NCBI GenBank assembly: GCA_949752795.1 | Contig: OX457061.1 | Span: forward strand, 36,674,338 to 36,738,337 | Direction of reading: 5' to 3' | DNA from: Hyperoodon ampullatus | Lineage: Eukaryota > Chordata > Mammalia > Artiodactyla > Ziphiidae | Length of the DNA stretch: 64,000 nucleotides | Translations under genes and position numbers: made by a program | Part shown: piece by piece, positions 1 to 10,591 of the stretch | How the letters are laid out: each line of letters opens with the position of its first letter | Numbering within the stretch: position 1 is the stretch's first letter | Notes under the pieces: model-generated | What the model was told of the DNA's origin: nothing | The model's input: only the letters and a program-made list of their open reading frames with translations | Database searches by the model: none

Positions 1-848
1 ATCTCTTCAAGTATTTTCTCAGACCCTTTCTTTTTTCTCTTCTTCTTCGGGACCCCTATAATTTGAATGTTTGTGTGTTTAATGTTGTCCCAGAGGTCTC
101 TGAGACAGTTCTCAATTCTTTTCATTCTTTTTTCTTTATTCTGCTCCCTGGCAGTTATTTACACCATTTTATCTTCCAGCTCACTTATCCGTTCTTCTGC
201 CTCAGTTATTCTGCTGTTGATTCCTTCTAGAGTACTTTTAATTTCAGTGATTGTGTTGTTCATCACTGTTTGTTTGCTCTTTAGTTTTTCTAGATCCTTG
301 TTAAATGTTTCTTGTATTTTCTTCAGTCTGTTTCCGAGATTTTGGCTCATCTTTACTATCATACTCTGAATTCTTTTTCTGGTAGGTTGCCTATTTCATC
401 TTCACGTATTTGGTCTTGTAGGTTTTTACCTTGCTCCTTTGTCTGTAACATATTTTTTTGTTGTTTCTTTTTTTTTTTTTTTGATGGGTGGGGCTGTATT
501 CCTGTCTTACTGGTTATTTGGCCTGAGACGTCCAGCACTGGAGTTTGCAGGCAGTTGGATGAGCCCAATCTTGGTGCTGACATTAGGACCTCTGGGAGGG
601 CTCACTCCGATTAATATTCCCTGGGGTCTGAGGTTCTCTGTTAGTCCAGTGGTTTGGACTAGGAGCTCTCACCACAGGAGCTCAGGCCCAACCTCCTGCC
701 TGGAAACCATGGTCCTGCAAACCAGTTGCTGGGGGTTCCTTCTGTCCCCTTAGGTGTCCGTGGTCCCCCACTGGTGCCTGGTAGGTGCATTTGTGCAGAG
801 ACATGAATTCTGCATCCTCCTAGTCTGCCACCTTGACTCTGCCCCGAT
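1..848 (-). mobile_element. L1 5' part, antisense: 5' UTR plus start of ORF1, cut by window edge
   Basis: On the - strand, 159-362 encodes a 67-residue stretch (NLGNRLKKIQETFNKDLEKL, then TEAEERISELEDKMV) that is the coiled-coil part of L1 ORF1p. Upstream on that strand, about 480-848 is the GC-richer L1 5' UTR, ending near ggcagagtcaaggtggcaga. The element runs leftwards out of the window, so its full length is unknown. It has inserted into the older L1 at 849-1115. Confidence 0.8.
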
Positions 849-1115
849 ATAATTCCATTTTTATTAAATGTCCAGGATAGGCAAATCTATAGACAGAAAT
901 TACATTAGTGGTTGCAATGAACTAGGAGGAAGGGGAAATGGGGAATGACTGATAATGGGTATGGGGTTTCTTTTTGCAGTGATGAAAGTGCTCTGAAGCT
1001 AGGTGGTCATGGTTGCACAACTCTGAATATACAAAAAGTCACTGAATTATATACTTTAAAAGAGTGAATTTTATGGTATGACTACGTCTCAATAAAGCTG
1101 TTAGTAGAAACAAAA
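849..1115 (+). mobile_element. Ancient L1 3' UTR fragment (L1M type)
   Basis: It reads attccattttt...aaatgtccaggataggcaaatc and ends in tctcaataaagctgtt. This is the widely shared 3' UTR pattern of old mammalian L1 (L1MA/L1MB group). Its 5' continuation was probably displaced by the younger L1 insertion at 848. Confidence 0.75.
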
Positions 1116-3265
1116 AGCTGAAGGAGTTTAACTGGGATCTTCCATATTTAAAACTTCCTAGAAATTTCCCATTGTTTCATGAAAACTCAGTGTAGTGGGT
1201 ATTATGGTTAGCTCTCCAATTCTAATTTTCCCCATCCAATTACATAGCTGCCATGCAGTTTGAGTGTGATTATCCTTACTAGAAGCTTCAATGGGTCCTG
1301 ATTTGACCATTCCAGTTTTCCTTGCCATACCTTAAGTCAGTACACAAGTGGCATCAAGGATATTCCAATTGGTGGGGTGGGGGCCGGCGGTGGCGGGGAG
1401 AAAGCCCAGGTTTTTGTTAGGTGGTTGTGAATAACATACGTTTTCTCTTTTTCTGCATGTAAAGGGAAAACCATGAGGTACAGGTTAGCAGCCATCTTCC
1501 AACCATGAGAGAAGTCAGCTTGAAGACAAAAGTGACACACAGAGAAGGAGAGAGCCAAGACTATCTCAGAAAAATGGAGCAAGAGCCCTGATTGAGCCTT
1601 GCGGGACTCCTGCGTCCTTTCAATAATCTTTAAGTAGTGTGTGACCATATGGTTAATTTGCCTATGACAGTCTCAGTTTACACCAGTTTTCCTAGCTTGA
1701 TTGTTAATGGTGCCCTTTCTCTTTCTGAAAAGTGTTCCAGTTTCATTTATATGGTCACACTCAAGATAATTGGATTTTCAATCATATATCAATCAATTTA
1801 GCAGTTAACTAAGGTCAGCTGTTTTTCAAGTTGTGTCCATTTGGACTGTTTTCTGGCTACTTCCCATCATCCTCCCTCAGACTGTTCAGTTGTTTAGATT
1901 CAAAAAGTAACCAAAGGAAACATTCTGGTTTCCTCTCACTCTTACTCTTTCTTCAGGACCTAGGACTTCTCCATGAAGTCTTTCTAGACTTTTCTAAATA
2001 AAAGTGGTTAAAATGGTTATTCGTAACTCCCACACAATTCTCCTCATCCCTCTTTATCAATACTCAATAACATTGCATTACAGTGATCTGTTCTTGTGTT
2101 TATCTTCCATAGCCAACTGGGAACATCTCCTGAAAAAGGATTATATCATTTTTAACTTTGTATCCAAAGCATGAGAACAGTGTGCTCCTGGAACATAGTT
2201 TCTTTTGATATTTGCTGAGGAATAAAGGAAAAGAAATAACTGGATAGGAAAGCCATTCATTTGTTTGCTTTGTCATTTTAACAGTCTGTTCAACTAATTT
2301 TGCTCAATATTTTCCATTGTAGCAACTAACCATTAGCGATGCCTCCCAAGCCCAAATTACCTCAAAGTAATTAAAATGGGCAATTGAATTTAAGGATGAG
2401 CTTAATATAGAAAACCCCCAAGAGTTGTTTCTGTTACTCTGAATTGTCCAGTGGACTGTTTCATGCTTCTTCATATTTGAGATAATGCTTCAAATTTATA
2501 CCTACAATGAAATAAAGCCTTAAAAATAATCTGATATGATTTCTGAACAATTAAATTATTAGACTGGGTGGAGGGCTCATCTTCTTCACAAATTCATTGT
2601 TAGTTTGGTCTCATTCATGCAGATGTTCCTTTTTTTTTTTTTAACCAATTCAGAGCTAAAAAAAAAATATTGTCATGTAAACTAGACTCTGAAAACTGCT
2701 TTCTGTTAATCCTGATATCCTGATGCATTTTATTCTAAGTATTTTTAAGGTATTTATTACCAAAAATAATATTAACACTTACTCAATATCATTGTTTCTT
2801 ACATGTCAGAAGACCCCATGTGTATCTAAATACCTTTTAAATCTTATGCTTTGCTTGTATAGAATATTTTATTTCAAGGCCTGAAATTTATTTTTCTTAT
2901 GGAATAAAAGTACCTTGGTTTGCTCTTCACTATTTTATGATATTATTCCTATTCTATACAATTATCATCTAGTTGCATTTGTTTCTGACTGAATAAACCA
3001 GTTATGTTAGCAAAAAGATGAGATCTAAAGGATATCCTGGTTTGTGTTATAAGCAAAAATTGTTGAGTGTTGATGCTTCTGCTACAGAGAGACCGATTTG
3101 CTTTAAAAAAAATCCTTTTAAGTATAGTTAATTTTATTTTTCATAGGTAAAAACAGTAAAGGAAGAAATTGAGAAAATAAGTTAGTGATCTAGATGAAAT
3201 TAGAATGAAGGAATACTCTCTGTTAAGGAATAATAATAAAAGTTTCAAAAAATTTACACATGTCT
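1116..3265. other. Intergenic, no gene recognised
   Basis: AT-rich sequence with no exon-like reading frame supported. A - strand open frame at 1337-1648 has no recognisable domain. The stretch about 1480-1620 looks like a decayed interspersed repeat that I could not assign. Confidence 0.6.
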
Positions 3266-3415
3266 GCAACTGTTCTGAATATTTTATATATGTTAACTTT
3301 AGTCCTCACAACAGAGGTCATATAGGTGGTAAATGGTAGAACTGGAATTCAAACCCAGCCAGTTTGACATTCACAATGTATGTATGTGCTTAACCGATAG
3401 TCTACACTGTATCCT
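3266..3415 (+). repeat. MIR SINE
   Basis: It contains tatgttaactttagtcctcacaac and the later gaactggaattcaaacccagcc, the central and 3' signature of MIR. Diverged copy without visible target duplication. Confidence 0.75.
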
Positions 3416-3899
3416 CAAACAAAGCTTTCTTCAGATAGAAAGTATTTTGAAGAGATCCTAAACTCCAAAGATGTAGGTTATCTCCACAGCCTTTGTTCCT
3501 TAGTAAAAGTTAAACTCACATTTAATTATATTCTTGTTAATACTATGAAATAATACAATAAAAAACAGATTTTATTGTCATTTTTCTGATCTTTTAAATT
3601 CTTCTACTTGTTTACTCTCTTAGATGAATTGTTCTGAAATGACTGTATATTTCGTGAAATTCCTCTTAATTGAAGTAAAAGATGTGGTAAAGAGTAAGAT
3701 GTTTAGTGCATCTTAGCGTGAAATATATGGTCTATTCTAAATACACTTTCCTATGTCTCAGATGTTGAAATTGCCTTCTACAGAGTATTGGTTATCAAAC
3801 TAAATAATGCTAAACCAAAATCTACTTCGTGATCTGAACTTTGAGGATTGATTACCTACTATACATTGTTTAAATTAACTTAATATTGTGCATTTTAAT
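3416..3899. other. Intergenic, nothing recognised
   Basis: AT-rich, no open frame of note and no repeat that I can name. Confidence 0.5.
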
Positions 3900-4078
3900 A
3901 TAAGGAGCATTGGCTTTGGAGTCTAACAGACCTGGGTCCAAACTCCAGCTCCATCCTTATCAGATGCATAACTTTATCTTTTTGGCTTCCAATTATATAT
4001 TTTATGACATTTGTGAAAGTCAAGTTAATATTTTAAAATTTGCCTGGCACATAACTTATGTTCTTGTGTTCAGTAAAT
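3900..4078 (+). repeat. MIR-family SINE fragment
   Basis: It starts ggctttggagtctaacagac, close to the MIR head, and ends with gcctggcacataact, a MIR tail motif. It abuts the Tigger element that follows. Confidence 0.65.
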
Positions 4079-4434
4079 ACAGTTGGCCCTCCATAACCGT
4101 GGGTTCTGAGTCCATGGATTCGACCAACTGGAATTCAAACCCAGAAGAGAAAATATTTGAAAAAAATTCTAGAAAGTTCCAAAAAGTAAAACTTGAATTT
4201 GCTGTATATCCTGGCAACTATTTACATAGCATTTACATTGTATTAGATATTATAAATAATCTAGAGATGATTTCAAGTATACAGGATTATATGCTTATAT
4301 AATACATACCTGTAGTGCTTAGGTTATATGCAAATACTATGTCATTTTATATAAGGGACTCGAGCATTTGTGGATTTTGATGTCTGAGGGTGTCCTGGAA
4401 ATAATCACCCACTGATACCAAGGGAGGACTGTAT
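4079..4434 (+). mobile_element. MER2-like Tigger DNA transposon
   Basis: Non-autonomous element with terminal inverted repeats acagttggccctcc at the left and gggaggactgta at the right. TA flanks fit a Tc1/mariner-type target. The core motif acatagcatttacattgtat is shared with the copy at 40190-40475. Confidence 0.8.
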
Positions 4435-4439
4435 TAGTC

Positions 4440-4512
4440 TCAGTCTCTGTCTCTGTCTCTCTCTCATTCTCCAGTAAATCTACCAAGTTTGTTTACACAC
4501 ACACACACACGC
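4440..4512. repeat. Simple repeats (TCTCTG)n and (AC)n
   Basis: Short tctctg-type units at about 4440-4467 and an acac run at 4494-4510. Confidence 0.8.
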
Positions 4513-5007
4513 AGAGCCTAGGTGAAAGTTTGGATATTATAAACTTTAATAAATAAATTGAATTGAGCCATGAATATCTATCTAAAAAGAAAGCAATTTC
4601 AAAAACATTTTGAAAAAGAAAATAATTGATACTTACATGGGACACATTTGGAAATCTTTAGAATTTAGCTTCCTTTAGGAATGAACATCAGTGCTTCAAC
4701 CTAGCACACCATGGATTAAAACAAAATCAAGTATGAAATTTGAAAAGAAATGAGTATGAGGTAAAACATTTTAATTAGTCATTTGGATATGAGCAAAACA
4801 GCTGAGAATGAAACGAACTCTAGTAAACTCTAGGCACTCCCCTGGACCACACCTATACGTACAAACACATACCAGTGGTTTATCAAGATCAGGTCTTGAA
4901 CTGACAATTTGCCTAGAACCTTTGTACATTTGAAGTCTATTCATAGTGATATAGTATCTCAGGATCTGAAGGCCTTTACAAAGTTACCATTTAATGGGTA
5001 AAAAAAC
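4513..5007. other. Intergenic, nothing recognised
   Basis: No open frame or repeat that I can name between the simple repeats and the SINE at 5016. Confidence 0.5.
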
Positions 5008-5015
5008 CACTGTAG

Positions 5016-5222
5016 GGCTTCCCTGGTGGCACAGTGGTTGGGAGTCCGCCTAACGATGCGGGGGGCGTGGGTTTGTGCCCCCGTCCGGGAGGATCCCACG
5101 TGCCGCGGAGCGGCTGGGCACGTGGGCCATGGCCGCTGGGCCTGCGTGTCCGGAGCCTGTGCTCCGCAGCGGGAGAGGCCACAGCGGTGAGAGGCCCGTG
5201 TACCGCAAAAAAAAAAACAAAA
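5016..5222 (+). mobile_element. CHR-family SINE, short form
   Basis: It starts ggcttccctggtggcaca and ends ccgtgtaccgc plus an A tail. Target duplication cactgtag at 5008-5015 and 5223-5230. The antisense open frame across it is a recurrent artefact of this SINE. Confidence 0.93.
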
Positions 5223-5489
5223 CACTGTAGGTTAAGCACCTGAACTGATAAGTAGATAAGGCATTTTTCTACTATTTCTAACATGCTTAGGGGAAAAAAA
5301 GGACAAGAATTAAATTGCTTCTTTGGGCATTAGCACAACATATTTCAGATCAATTGATTCTAACTTTGTTTTTGAAACTTCAAATTTACCCAATTTCTGG
5401 AGGATCACTTTTTACATTTTAAAAAAGTTTTTATAAGGGCTGAAAATTTACAATATACCTATCTTTTAAAAATAACACATTAACCACAT

Positions 5490-5583
5490 TCAACCAACCT
5501 CGGATCACGTAGTATTGTAGTAGTATTTACTGAAAAAAAATCTGCATATAAGTGGAGCCCTGTTGTTCAAGGGTCAACTGTGT
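5490..5583 (-). mobile_element. Tigger-like DNA transposon end
   Basis: It ends gttgttcaagggtcaactgt, the inverse of the acagttgacccttgaac terminus of Tigger-type elements. The other end was not found. Confidence 0.45.
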
Positions 5584-5992
5584 GTCCAATATTGACATAA
5601 AAATGATGCTGTTGACTCTGTCAAGTAGATCGGCTTTGGAGCAGGTCTTCAGGTTGTGATTAGGTGAACTAATATATAGTTACTTTTACTCACTGTAACT
5701 CTGTGGTCTAATTTTGTAATCTGAAGGAGGGTTATGAATAGTTAATGTGTATTTGTTTTCCACAGAGAAAAAAATCATATTTAAAGTATTTGCAAACAAA
5801 GGAGAAAGTTGAACAATTTTTCTAGTGACTTCTCTCAGTGTAGATCAGTTTAAATAAACTAATTCACTTGTTCAACAAATATTTGAGTGCCTAGAAGGTG
5901 GAAAGCCCTGGTATCTGATGACAAACTACTTTATCTCACTAATTCAGACGCTTATAACATTTCCAGTACTTCAAATGGAGCACTCACTAATT
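5584..5992. other. Intergenic, nothing firmly recognised
   Basis: About 5860-5925 (ttcaacaaatatttgagtgc) resembles the tail of an ancient LINE/MIR copy, too diverged to assign. Confidence 0.45.
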
Positions 5993-6790
5993 TTTTTTTT
6001 TAAATAGACTATTTTTAAAGCAGTTTTAGGTTCACAGTAAAACTGAGCAGAAAATACAGTTCCCATATACTCCCTGCCCAACATACGCACAGCTTCCCCC
6101 ACTGTCAACATCCTGCCCCAGGGTGGTATATTTTTTACTGTTGATGAACCTACATTGACACATCACCGTCACCCAAAGTCCATAGTTTACATTAGGGTTC
6201 ACTCTTGATGTTGTACATTCTATGGTTTTGGACAAATGTATAGTACTTGTATCTACCATTACATTGAATAGTATCATACAGAATAGTTTTACTGCCCTAA
6301 AAATTCTCTGTGGCCTGCCTATTCACCCCTCCCTCTCTCCCTTCTGGCAACCACTGACATTTTTACTGTCTCCATAGTTTTGCCTTTTCCAGAATGTCAT
6401 ATAATTGGAATCATACAGTATGTAGCCTTTTCAGATTGGCTTCTTTTACTTAGGAATATGCCTTTAAGTTTCCTCCATGTCTTTCATGACTTGATAATTA
6501 ATTTCTTCTTAGCATTGAATAATATTCCATTGTCTGGATGTACCAGACAATGGATTTATCCATTCATGTACAGAAGGACATCTTGGTTGCTTCCAAGTTT
6601 TGGCAATTAGGAATAAAGCTGCTATAAACATCCGTGTGCAGGTTTTTGTATGGATGTGTTTTCAATTCATTTGGCTAAACAGCAAGGAGTGTGACGCTGG
6701 ATTGTATGGTAAGAGTATGTTTAGTTTTGTAAGTAAATGCCAAACTATCTTCCAAAGTGACTGTATCACTTGTAATTATTTTTTAAATTA
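5993..6790 (-). mobile_element. L1 3' fragment, antisense (old, ORF2 end and 3' UTR)
   Basis: Starts with a T run (A tail on the - strand). Motifs such as ggcaaccactgacatttttac and tgaataatattccattgtctgg are typical antisense ORF2-end sequence of old L1. It is interrupted by many stops. Confidence 0.8.
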
Positions 6791-7092
6791 TGAAAAATTT
6801 CTACATGATTTTTCATCATTTATAACTCATTTGTAAAATAGAAAATGGTCATTTTTCTTCATGGAAACAGTAATGCTCATTATAGAAAGTCAACAATATA
6901 AACAGGTAGATTTAAAAAAATCAACACGTTTCATTCCTCAAAGATAAATACTCATAATTGTCTGGTGTAATTTATTTTAGTCTTTTTTCTGTACATAGGC
7001 TTTGTGTCACATTTTAAACTTGATTTTTCTAGAAATCTCACTAAAGATGATGTTTTTCTTAGATGCAATCCAAATCAAGAATCCTGATTATT

Positions 7093-7472
7093 AGACTTCC
7101 CTGGTGGCACAGTGGTTAAGAATCTGCCTGCCAACACAGGGGATGGGGGTTTGATCCCTAGTCCAGGAAGATTCCACATGCCACAGAGCAGCTAAGCCCA
7201 TGCACCACAACTACTGAGCGTGCACCCTAGAGATCACGAGCCACAACTACTGAGCCCACGAACCACAACTACTGAAGTCCGTGTGCCTAGAGCCCATACT
7301 CCGCAACAAGAGAAGCCACTGACCACAATGAGAAGCCCGCGCACCGCAATGAAGAGTAGCCCCAGCTTGCCGCAACTAGAGAACGCCCGTGCACAGCACA
7401 AGGAAGACCCAATGCAGGCAAATATTAATTAATTACTTAATTAAAAAATAAAATAAATACATCTTTAAAAAA
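7093..7472 (+). mobile_element. CHR-family SINE, long form
   Basis: Head acttccctggtggcacagtgg, several cacaactactgag units, tail cccaatgcag plus an AT-rich end. Target duplication aagaatcctgattatt at about 7077-7092 and 7473-7488. The 70-residue + strand open frame inside it is not a gene. Confidence 0.93.
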
Positions 7473-7488
7473 AGAATCCTGATTATTG

Positions 7489-9100
7489 AAAATATTACAA
7501 CTTTAAAAAAATGTAAAACTAACTTTTATATATAGGCATTTGGGGCACAGTGTATCAACTTGCCAAAGTTTGTTTCATTTCTCTGAGGTAACTTATGTAT
7601 CTGTGTTCTCCAAGCCTCCACTCTTGTCTTTTCTGGGACATGTGACTAGAACCAATATAATTTCATTTCAGTTTCAGTTGGAATCAGCTACAATTATTTT
7701 GTCTTGGATTTGGTTCAAACCGAAAATGTGTTCCAACTACTTGGTTGGAACCAGACATTCTGCATCCTTTTCTGGTTAAGGTTTTATAACTAAACTATCT
7801 AGGGCCACTAAATGACAGTCAATTTTGGCTTTTGTTTACCTCTAAAAACATTGCTTCTTAAAATGTATGAATTCTAATATATACTAATATTACTAGATTG
7901 CCACTGGAAAAAGTCAGAGGCCCTGAACTTGGTAGAATTTGAGGAGAGCCCTTTAGACAAACAGCCAAAATAATGTTAGCCGCCAAAAGTGAGATTGGTG
8001 GACAGGGTCTTTGCTAGACTCCTATGCTGCTGGGCTACATGGAAAAAATTTACACTTTTACCATATCTATAGAATACATCTATATCTATAGAATATTCTA
8101 TATCTATAGAATGTTAGGATTGCACATTCTAAAGCTGCTACTTTAAACTCATCAACCAGGTTTGGACAGACCACGTTTAACTAGGCTCAAGTACAACATA
8201 GCTGATCTATTATGTACTGATTATACTCAATCAGAGGAGTTCTGTTAACTGTTAAGAATATCGGGTTCTTTCAACTTTCTTTGGCCTCCTTTTCCAAGTC
8301 ATTGATCATACTGTATAAAATCCTTTGTTGTAAGGTTCCAAAAACCATTTGGAGAAATGTAGAATACAACAAAATGCTTAAATTGACCAATTGATGTAGT
8401 TCATCAAATCTTAGAGTACATTAATTGAATGCAGTATTATTTTATATACGATTAAGAAAAAAAATCTACCAATTAGTTGTAAGATGCCGTTGACTGTGAG
8501 ATGCATTTCCATTTCAGAAATGCTAAAATGAAATGTTTTTTAAAAAGTATGTCTTAGAATTAACTAAAATAGTGATGTTTTAAAATTTCCACTTGTAGTG
8601 TTATTTCCATGCTAATATACTATTGGGCTATAACTTTAATTTATCAACCAGTAACTCTCAACAGTGGAAGTTTGGTTTCTAAGCCCTGTTCTTTCTTACT
8701 GACTTTAACCGGGTAAAACAAAGGGTATAGCAAATCCAGGATTGGTTCTCAGTATAGACATTAATTTAAACTCTTTTCTGATTGTAGTTTATCATTTACT
8801 TATAGATTGAGGTAGCTCATTCGATCAATATTAGCTATAATAAATAATAAAATAAACAACTTCTTTTCAAAATTGAATTCCATTCTGAAATCTCTCAAGG
8901 GAGGTCATGGATTATTTAAAAGGAAATCACTTGAATAAACATCGTCTAAACATAAAACAATAGAGAAACAATATAAACTCATCTAGGCTGAAGAAACAAA
9001 CAGAAACATTTAGTACTAGATTAACCCATCTCCCTGGACTGATTTAAAATTAAGATAAACACTAAGTTACCTTACTATCCAAAATGCCATTTCTTTCCAT
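7489..9100. other. Intergenic, no gene; short tandem repeat at about 8066-8112
   Basis: AT-rich and without assigned elements. At about 8066-8112 an imperfect unit tatatctatagaatattc is repeated nearly three times. Confidence 0.55.
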
Positions 9101-9372
9101 TTTAGAGCAGTGCTATCCCCCTGTGTAATTTAAAATTTTCTAGTAGCTAACCAAATTTAAAAAGTAGAACAACAGCAAAGACAGTGAAATAATTTTAATA
9201 ATTTAACTTAGTATATCAAAATATTGTTTCAACATGTAATCAATATAAAATAAATGAGGTGGTCTTCGGTATCAGGTGTATGATTTACATTCGCAATACA
9301 TCTCAATTCCTACCAGCCACATTTCAAGCGCTCAATACCCACCTATGGCTACAGTATTGGGCAGGAGTAGTC
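9101..9372 (+). mobile_element. hAT-like non-autonomous DNA element
   Basis: The start gcagtgctatcc and end gtattgggcagga form imperfect inverted termini. Internal motifs (tttaaaattttctagtagc, ccacatttcaagcgctcaat) are shared with 60190-60532, so the two are copies of one family. I do not assign a MER name. Confidence 0.65.
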
Positions 9373-9499
9373 TTTGAGGACGTCAGTATTAACTGATTCT
9401 TTACATTCTGAGTTTGAGAATTTCTTTTATGTTACACGCTGCCTCTAAGGTGCTTAGAGATCTGCGAAGCACAAGGAGATTATTTTACTCTCGGTCCGT

Positions 9500-10493
9500 T
9501 GTGATCCAAGACTCCACAGCATTAGAACCAGCGAGGGAGGAAGGCAATGGGACACCCTGGCGCCCAGGAACGTGTCTTGGAGGAGGGCCTGAGCCGCTCC
9601 GAGTAATGCCCGGCGCAGCGGCTGCGAACACAGCGTTGGAAGTTGGACTGCGAAGACAACTCGGGGGCTGCCTGGAACCCCGGGTCTTTTCCTGGGGCGC
9701 CCTGGAACACCTGAACCGGACAAAGGGAAAGTGTCCTCCGAGTTGGATACAGGGACCCGCTCCGCCGACGGAGGCCGGGCCAGGGCTGCAGTGCTGGCCG
9801 CCCGGGTAGCCTCCGCCGGTCACTGAGAGGTGGGCGGAGGCCTGAGCCCGGAGGTGGGGAAAAACCCTGCCTGCGTCCAGCTGGAGAAGTCTCCCAGGGG
9901 CGCGCTCACGACAGTGACGCCACGGGCGCGAGGGCGGCAGGGTGGGCGGAGAGGAGCGGCGCGCACCGCCCCTCGGAGGCGGGTGGGGGGGGCGCGGTTC
10001 CGGAGGGCTGGGGCGGGGCTGGGTGCGCCGGGGAGTCTGGGCGCAAGCCGGCGGTTTCGATTAGTACGCGGAGTTGCGGCGGCAAAGCAGGGAACGGAGC
10101 TTCGCTGCCCGGAGCCCGGCGGCGAGGCGGCGGCGAGGCGGCGAGGCGGCGGGGAGGCGGCGGCAGGCGGCGGCGGAGGCGCAGGCGTGTGGGGTCCGGC
10201 CGGCGTCCGCGAGGGGGTGGAGAGACGAGTCGGAGCGCGGGGCCACGGCCGCCCTGCCCACTGAGTCCGGCCACCGCAACGCCTGCATCCGCGAGCGCGC
10301 CCAGGCCAGCGCGCGAGCGAGTGCGCGCGGGCGGGGGCGCGCAGGCCCTGCCCGCCCCTTCCGCCCCCACCCCCCTCCGCCCCTTCCTCTCGCCACCTTT
10401 CTCTCCACTTCTGCGACCCCGCGCCGGGCGCCCACCCTGTCCTCCTGCGGGAGCGCTGTCCGCTGCGGCGGCCGGAGCGGGCCAGGCCGGGGG
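9500..10493 (+). promoter_or_regulatory. UGCG: UGCG promoter and 5' leader in a CpG island
   Basis: GC content and CpG frequency jump from about 9,500 and stay high to about 10,660, covering exon 1. No TATA box is seen. GC-box-like sites include gtgggcgga (about 9831), gggtgggcgg (about 9940) and ggggcggggc (10010-10019). A CRE-half-like agtgacgcca lies at about 9913. A GGC-rich stretch spans about 10117-10180. No ATG occurs between about 9,609 and the UGCG start at 10494. Published work describes the human UGCG promoter as GC-rich, TATA-less and Sp1-responsive, which fits. The transcription start is not resolved by sequence alone; it probably lies between about 10,000 and 10,300. Confidence 0.85.
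10117..10180 (+). repeat. GGC/GAGGCGGC-rich low-complexity tract in the 5' leader
   Basis: Imperfect repeats of ggcggcgag and gaggcggc, with five or more short G runs on the + strand. It lies 310-380 bp before the start codon. Such a tract can fold into a G-quadruplex in DNA or RNA and is prone to length change. Confidence 0.75.
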
Positions 10494-10591
10494 ATGGCGC
10501 TGCTGGACCTGGCCCTGGAGGGAATGGCCGTCTTCGGGTTCGTCCTCTTCTTGGTGCTGTGGCTGATGCATTTCATGGCCATCATCTACAC
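10494..10591 (+). CDS. UGCG: UGCG coding exon 1 (start codon, membrane anchor)
   Basis: Encodes residues 1-32 and two bases of Thr33. It starts [20 protein letters not shown] and runs into a hydrophobic stretch ending HFMAIIY, the single N-terminal anchor. The donor is ac|gtgagtg. The last codon is completed by the first base of exon 2, so this is a phase 2 intron. The exon sits inside the CpG island. The reading frame stays open for about 420 nt upstream without an ATG, so 10494 is the start chosen. Confidence 0.97.

Noticed and set aside
1337..1648. 103-codon - strand frame upstream of UGCG
   Set aside because: No recognisable domain and its middle resembles a decayed repeat.
7093..7472. 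tRNA gene signals in SINE heads
   Set aside because: The A/B-box-like head (gtggttaagaatc, gttcgagccc) belongs to tRNA-derived SINEs with long tails and flanking duplications, so no functional tRNA gene is called.
9414..10264. + strand frames at 9414-9809 and 9830-10264
   Set aside because: Low-complexity GC-rich translations, not joined to any recognised exon and not in the UGCG frame.
9906..10571. Long - strand open frame of 221 codons across the CpG island
   Set aside because: GC-rich DNA lacks stop codons by chance. The frame is rich in Pro, Arg, Ala and Gly without domain, and it overlaps the UGCG promoter and exon 1 in antisense.
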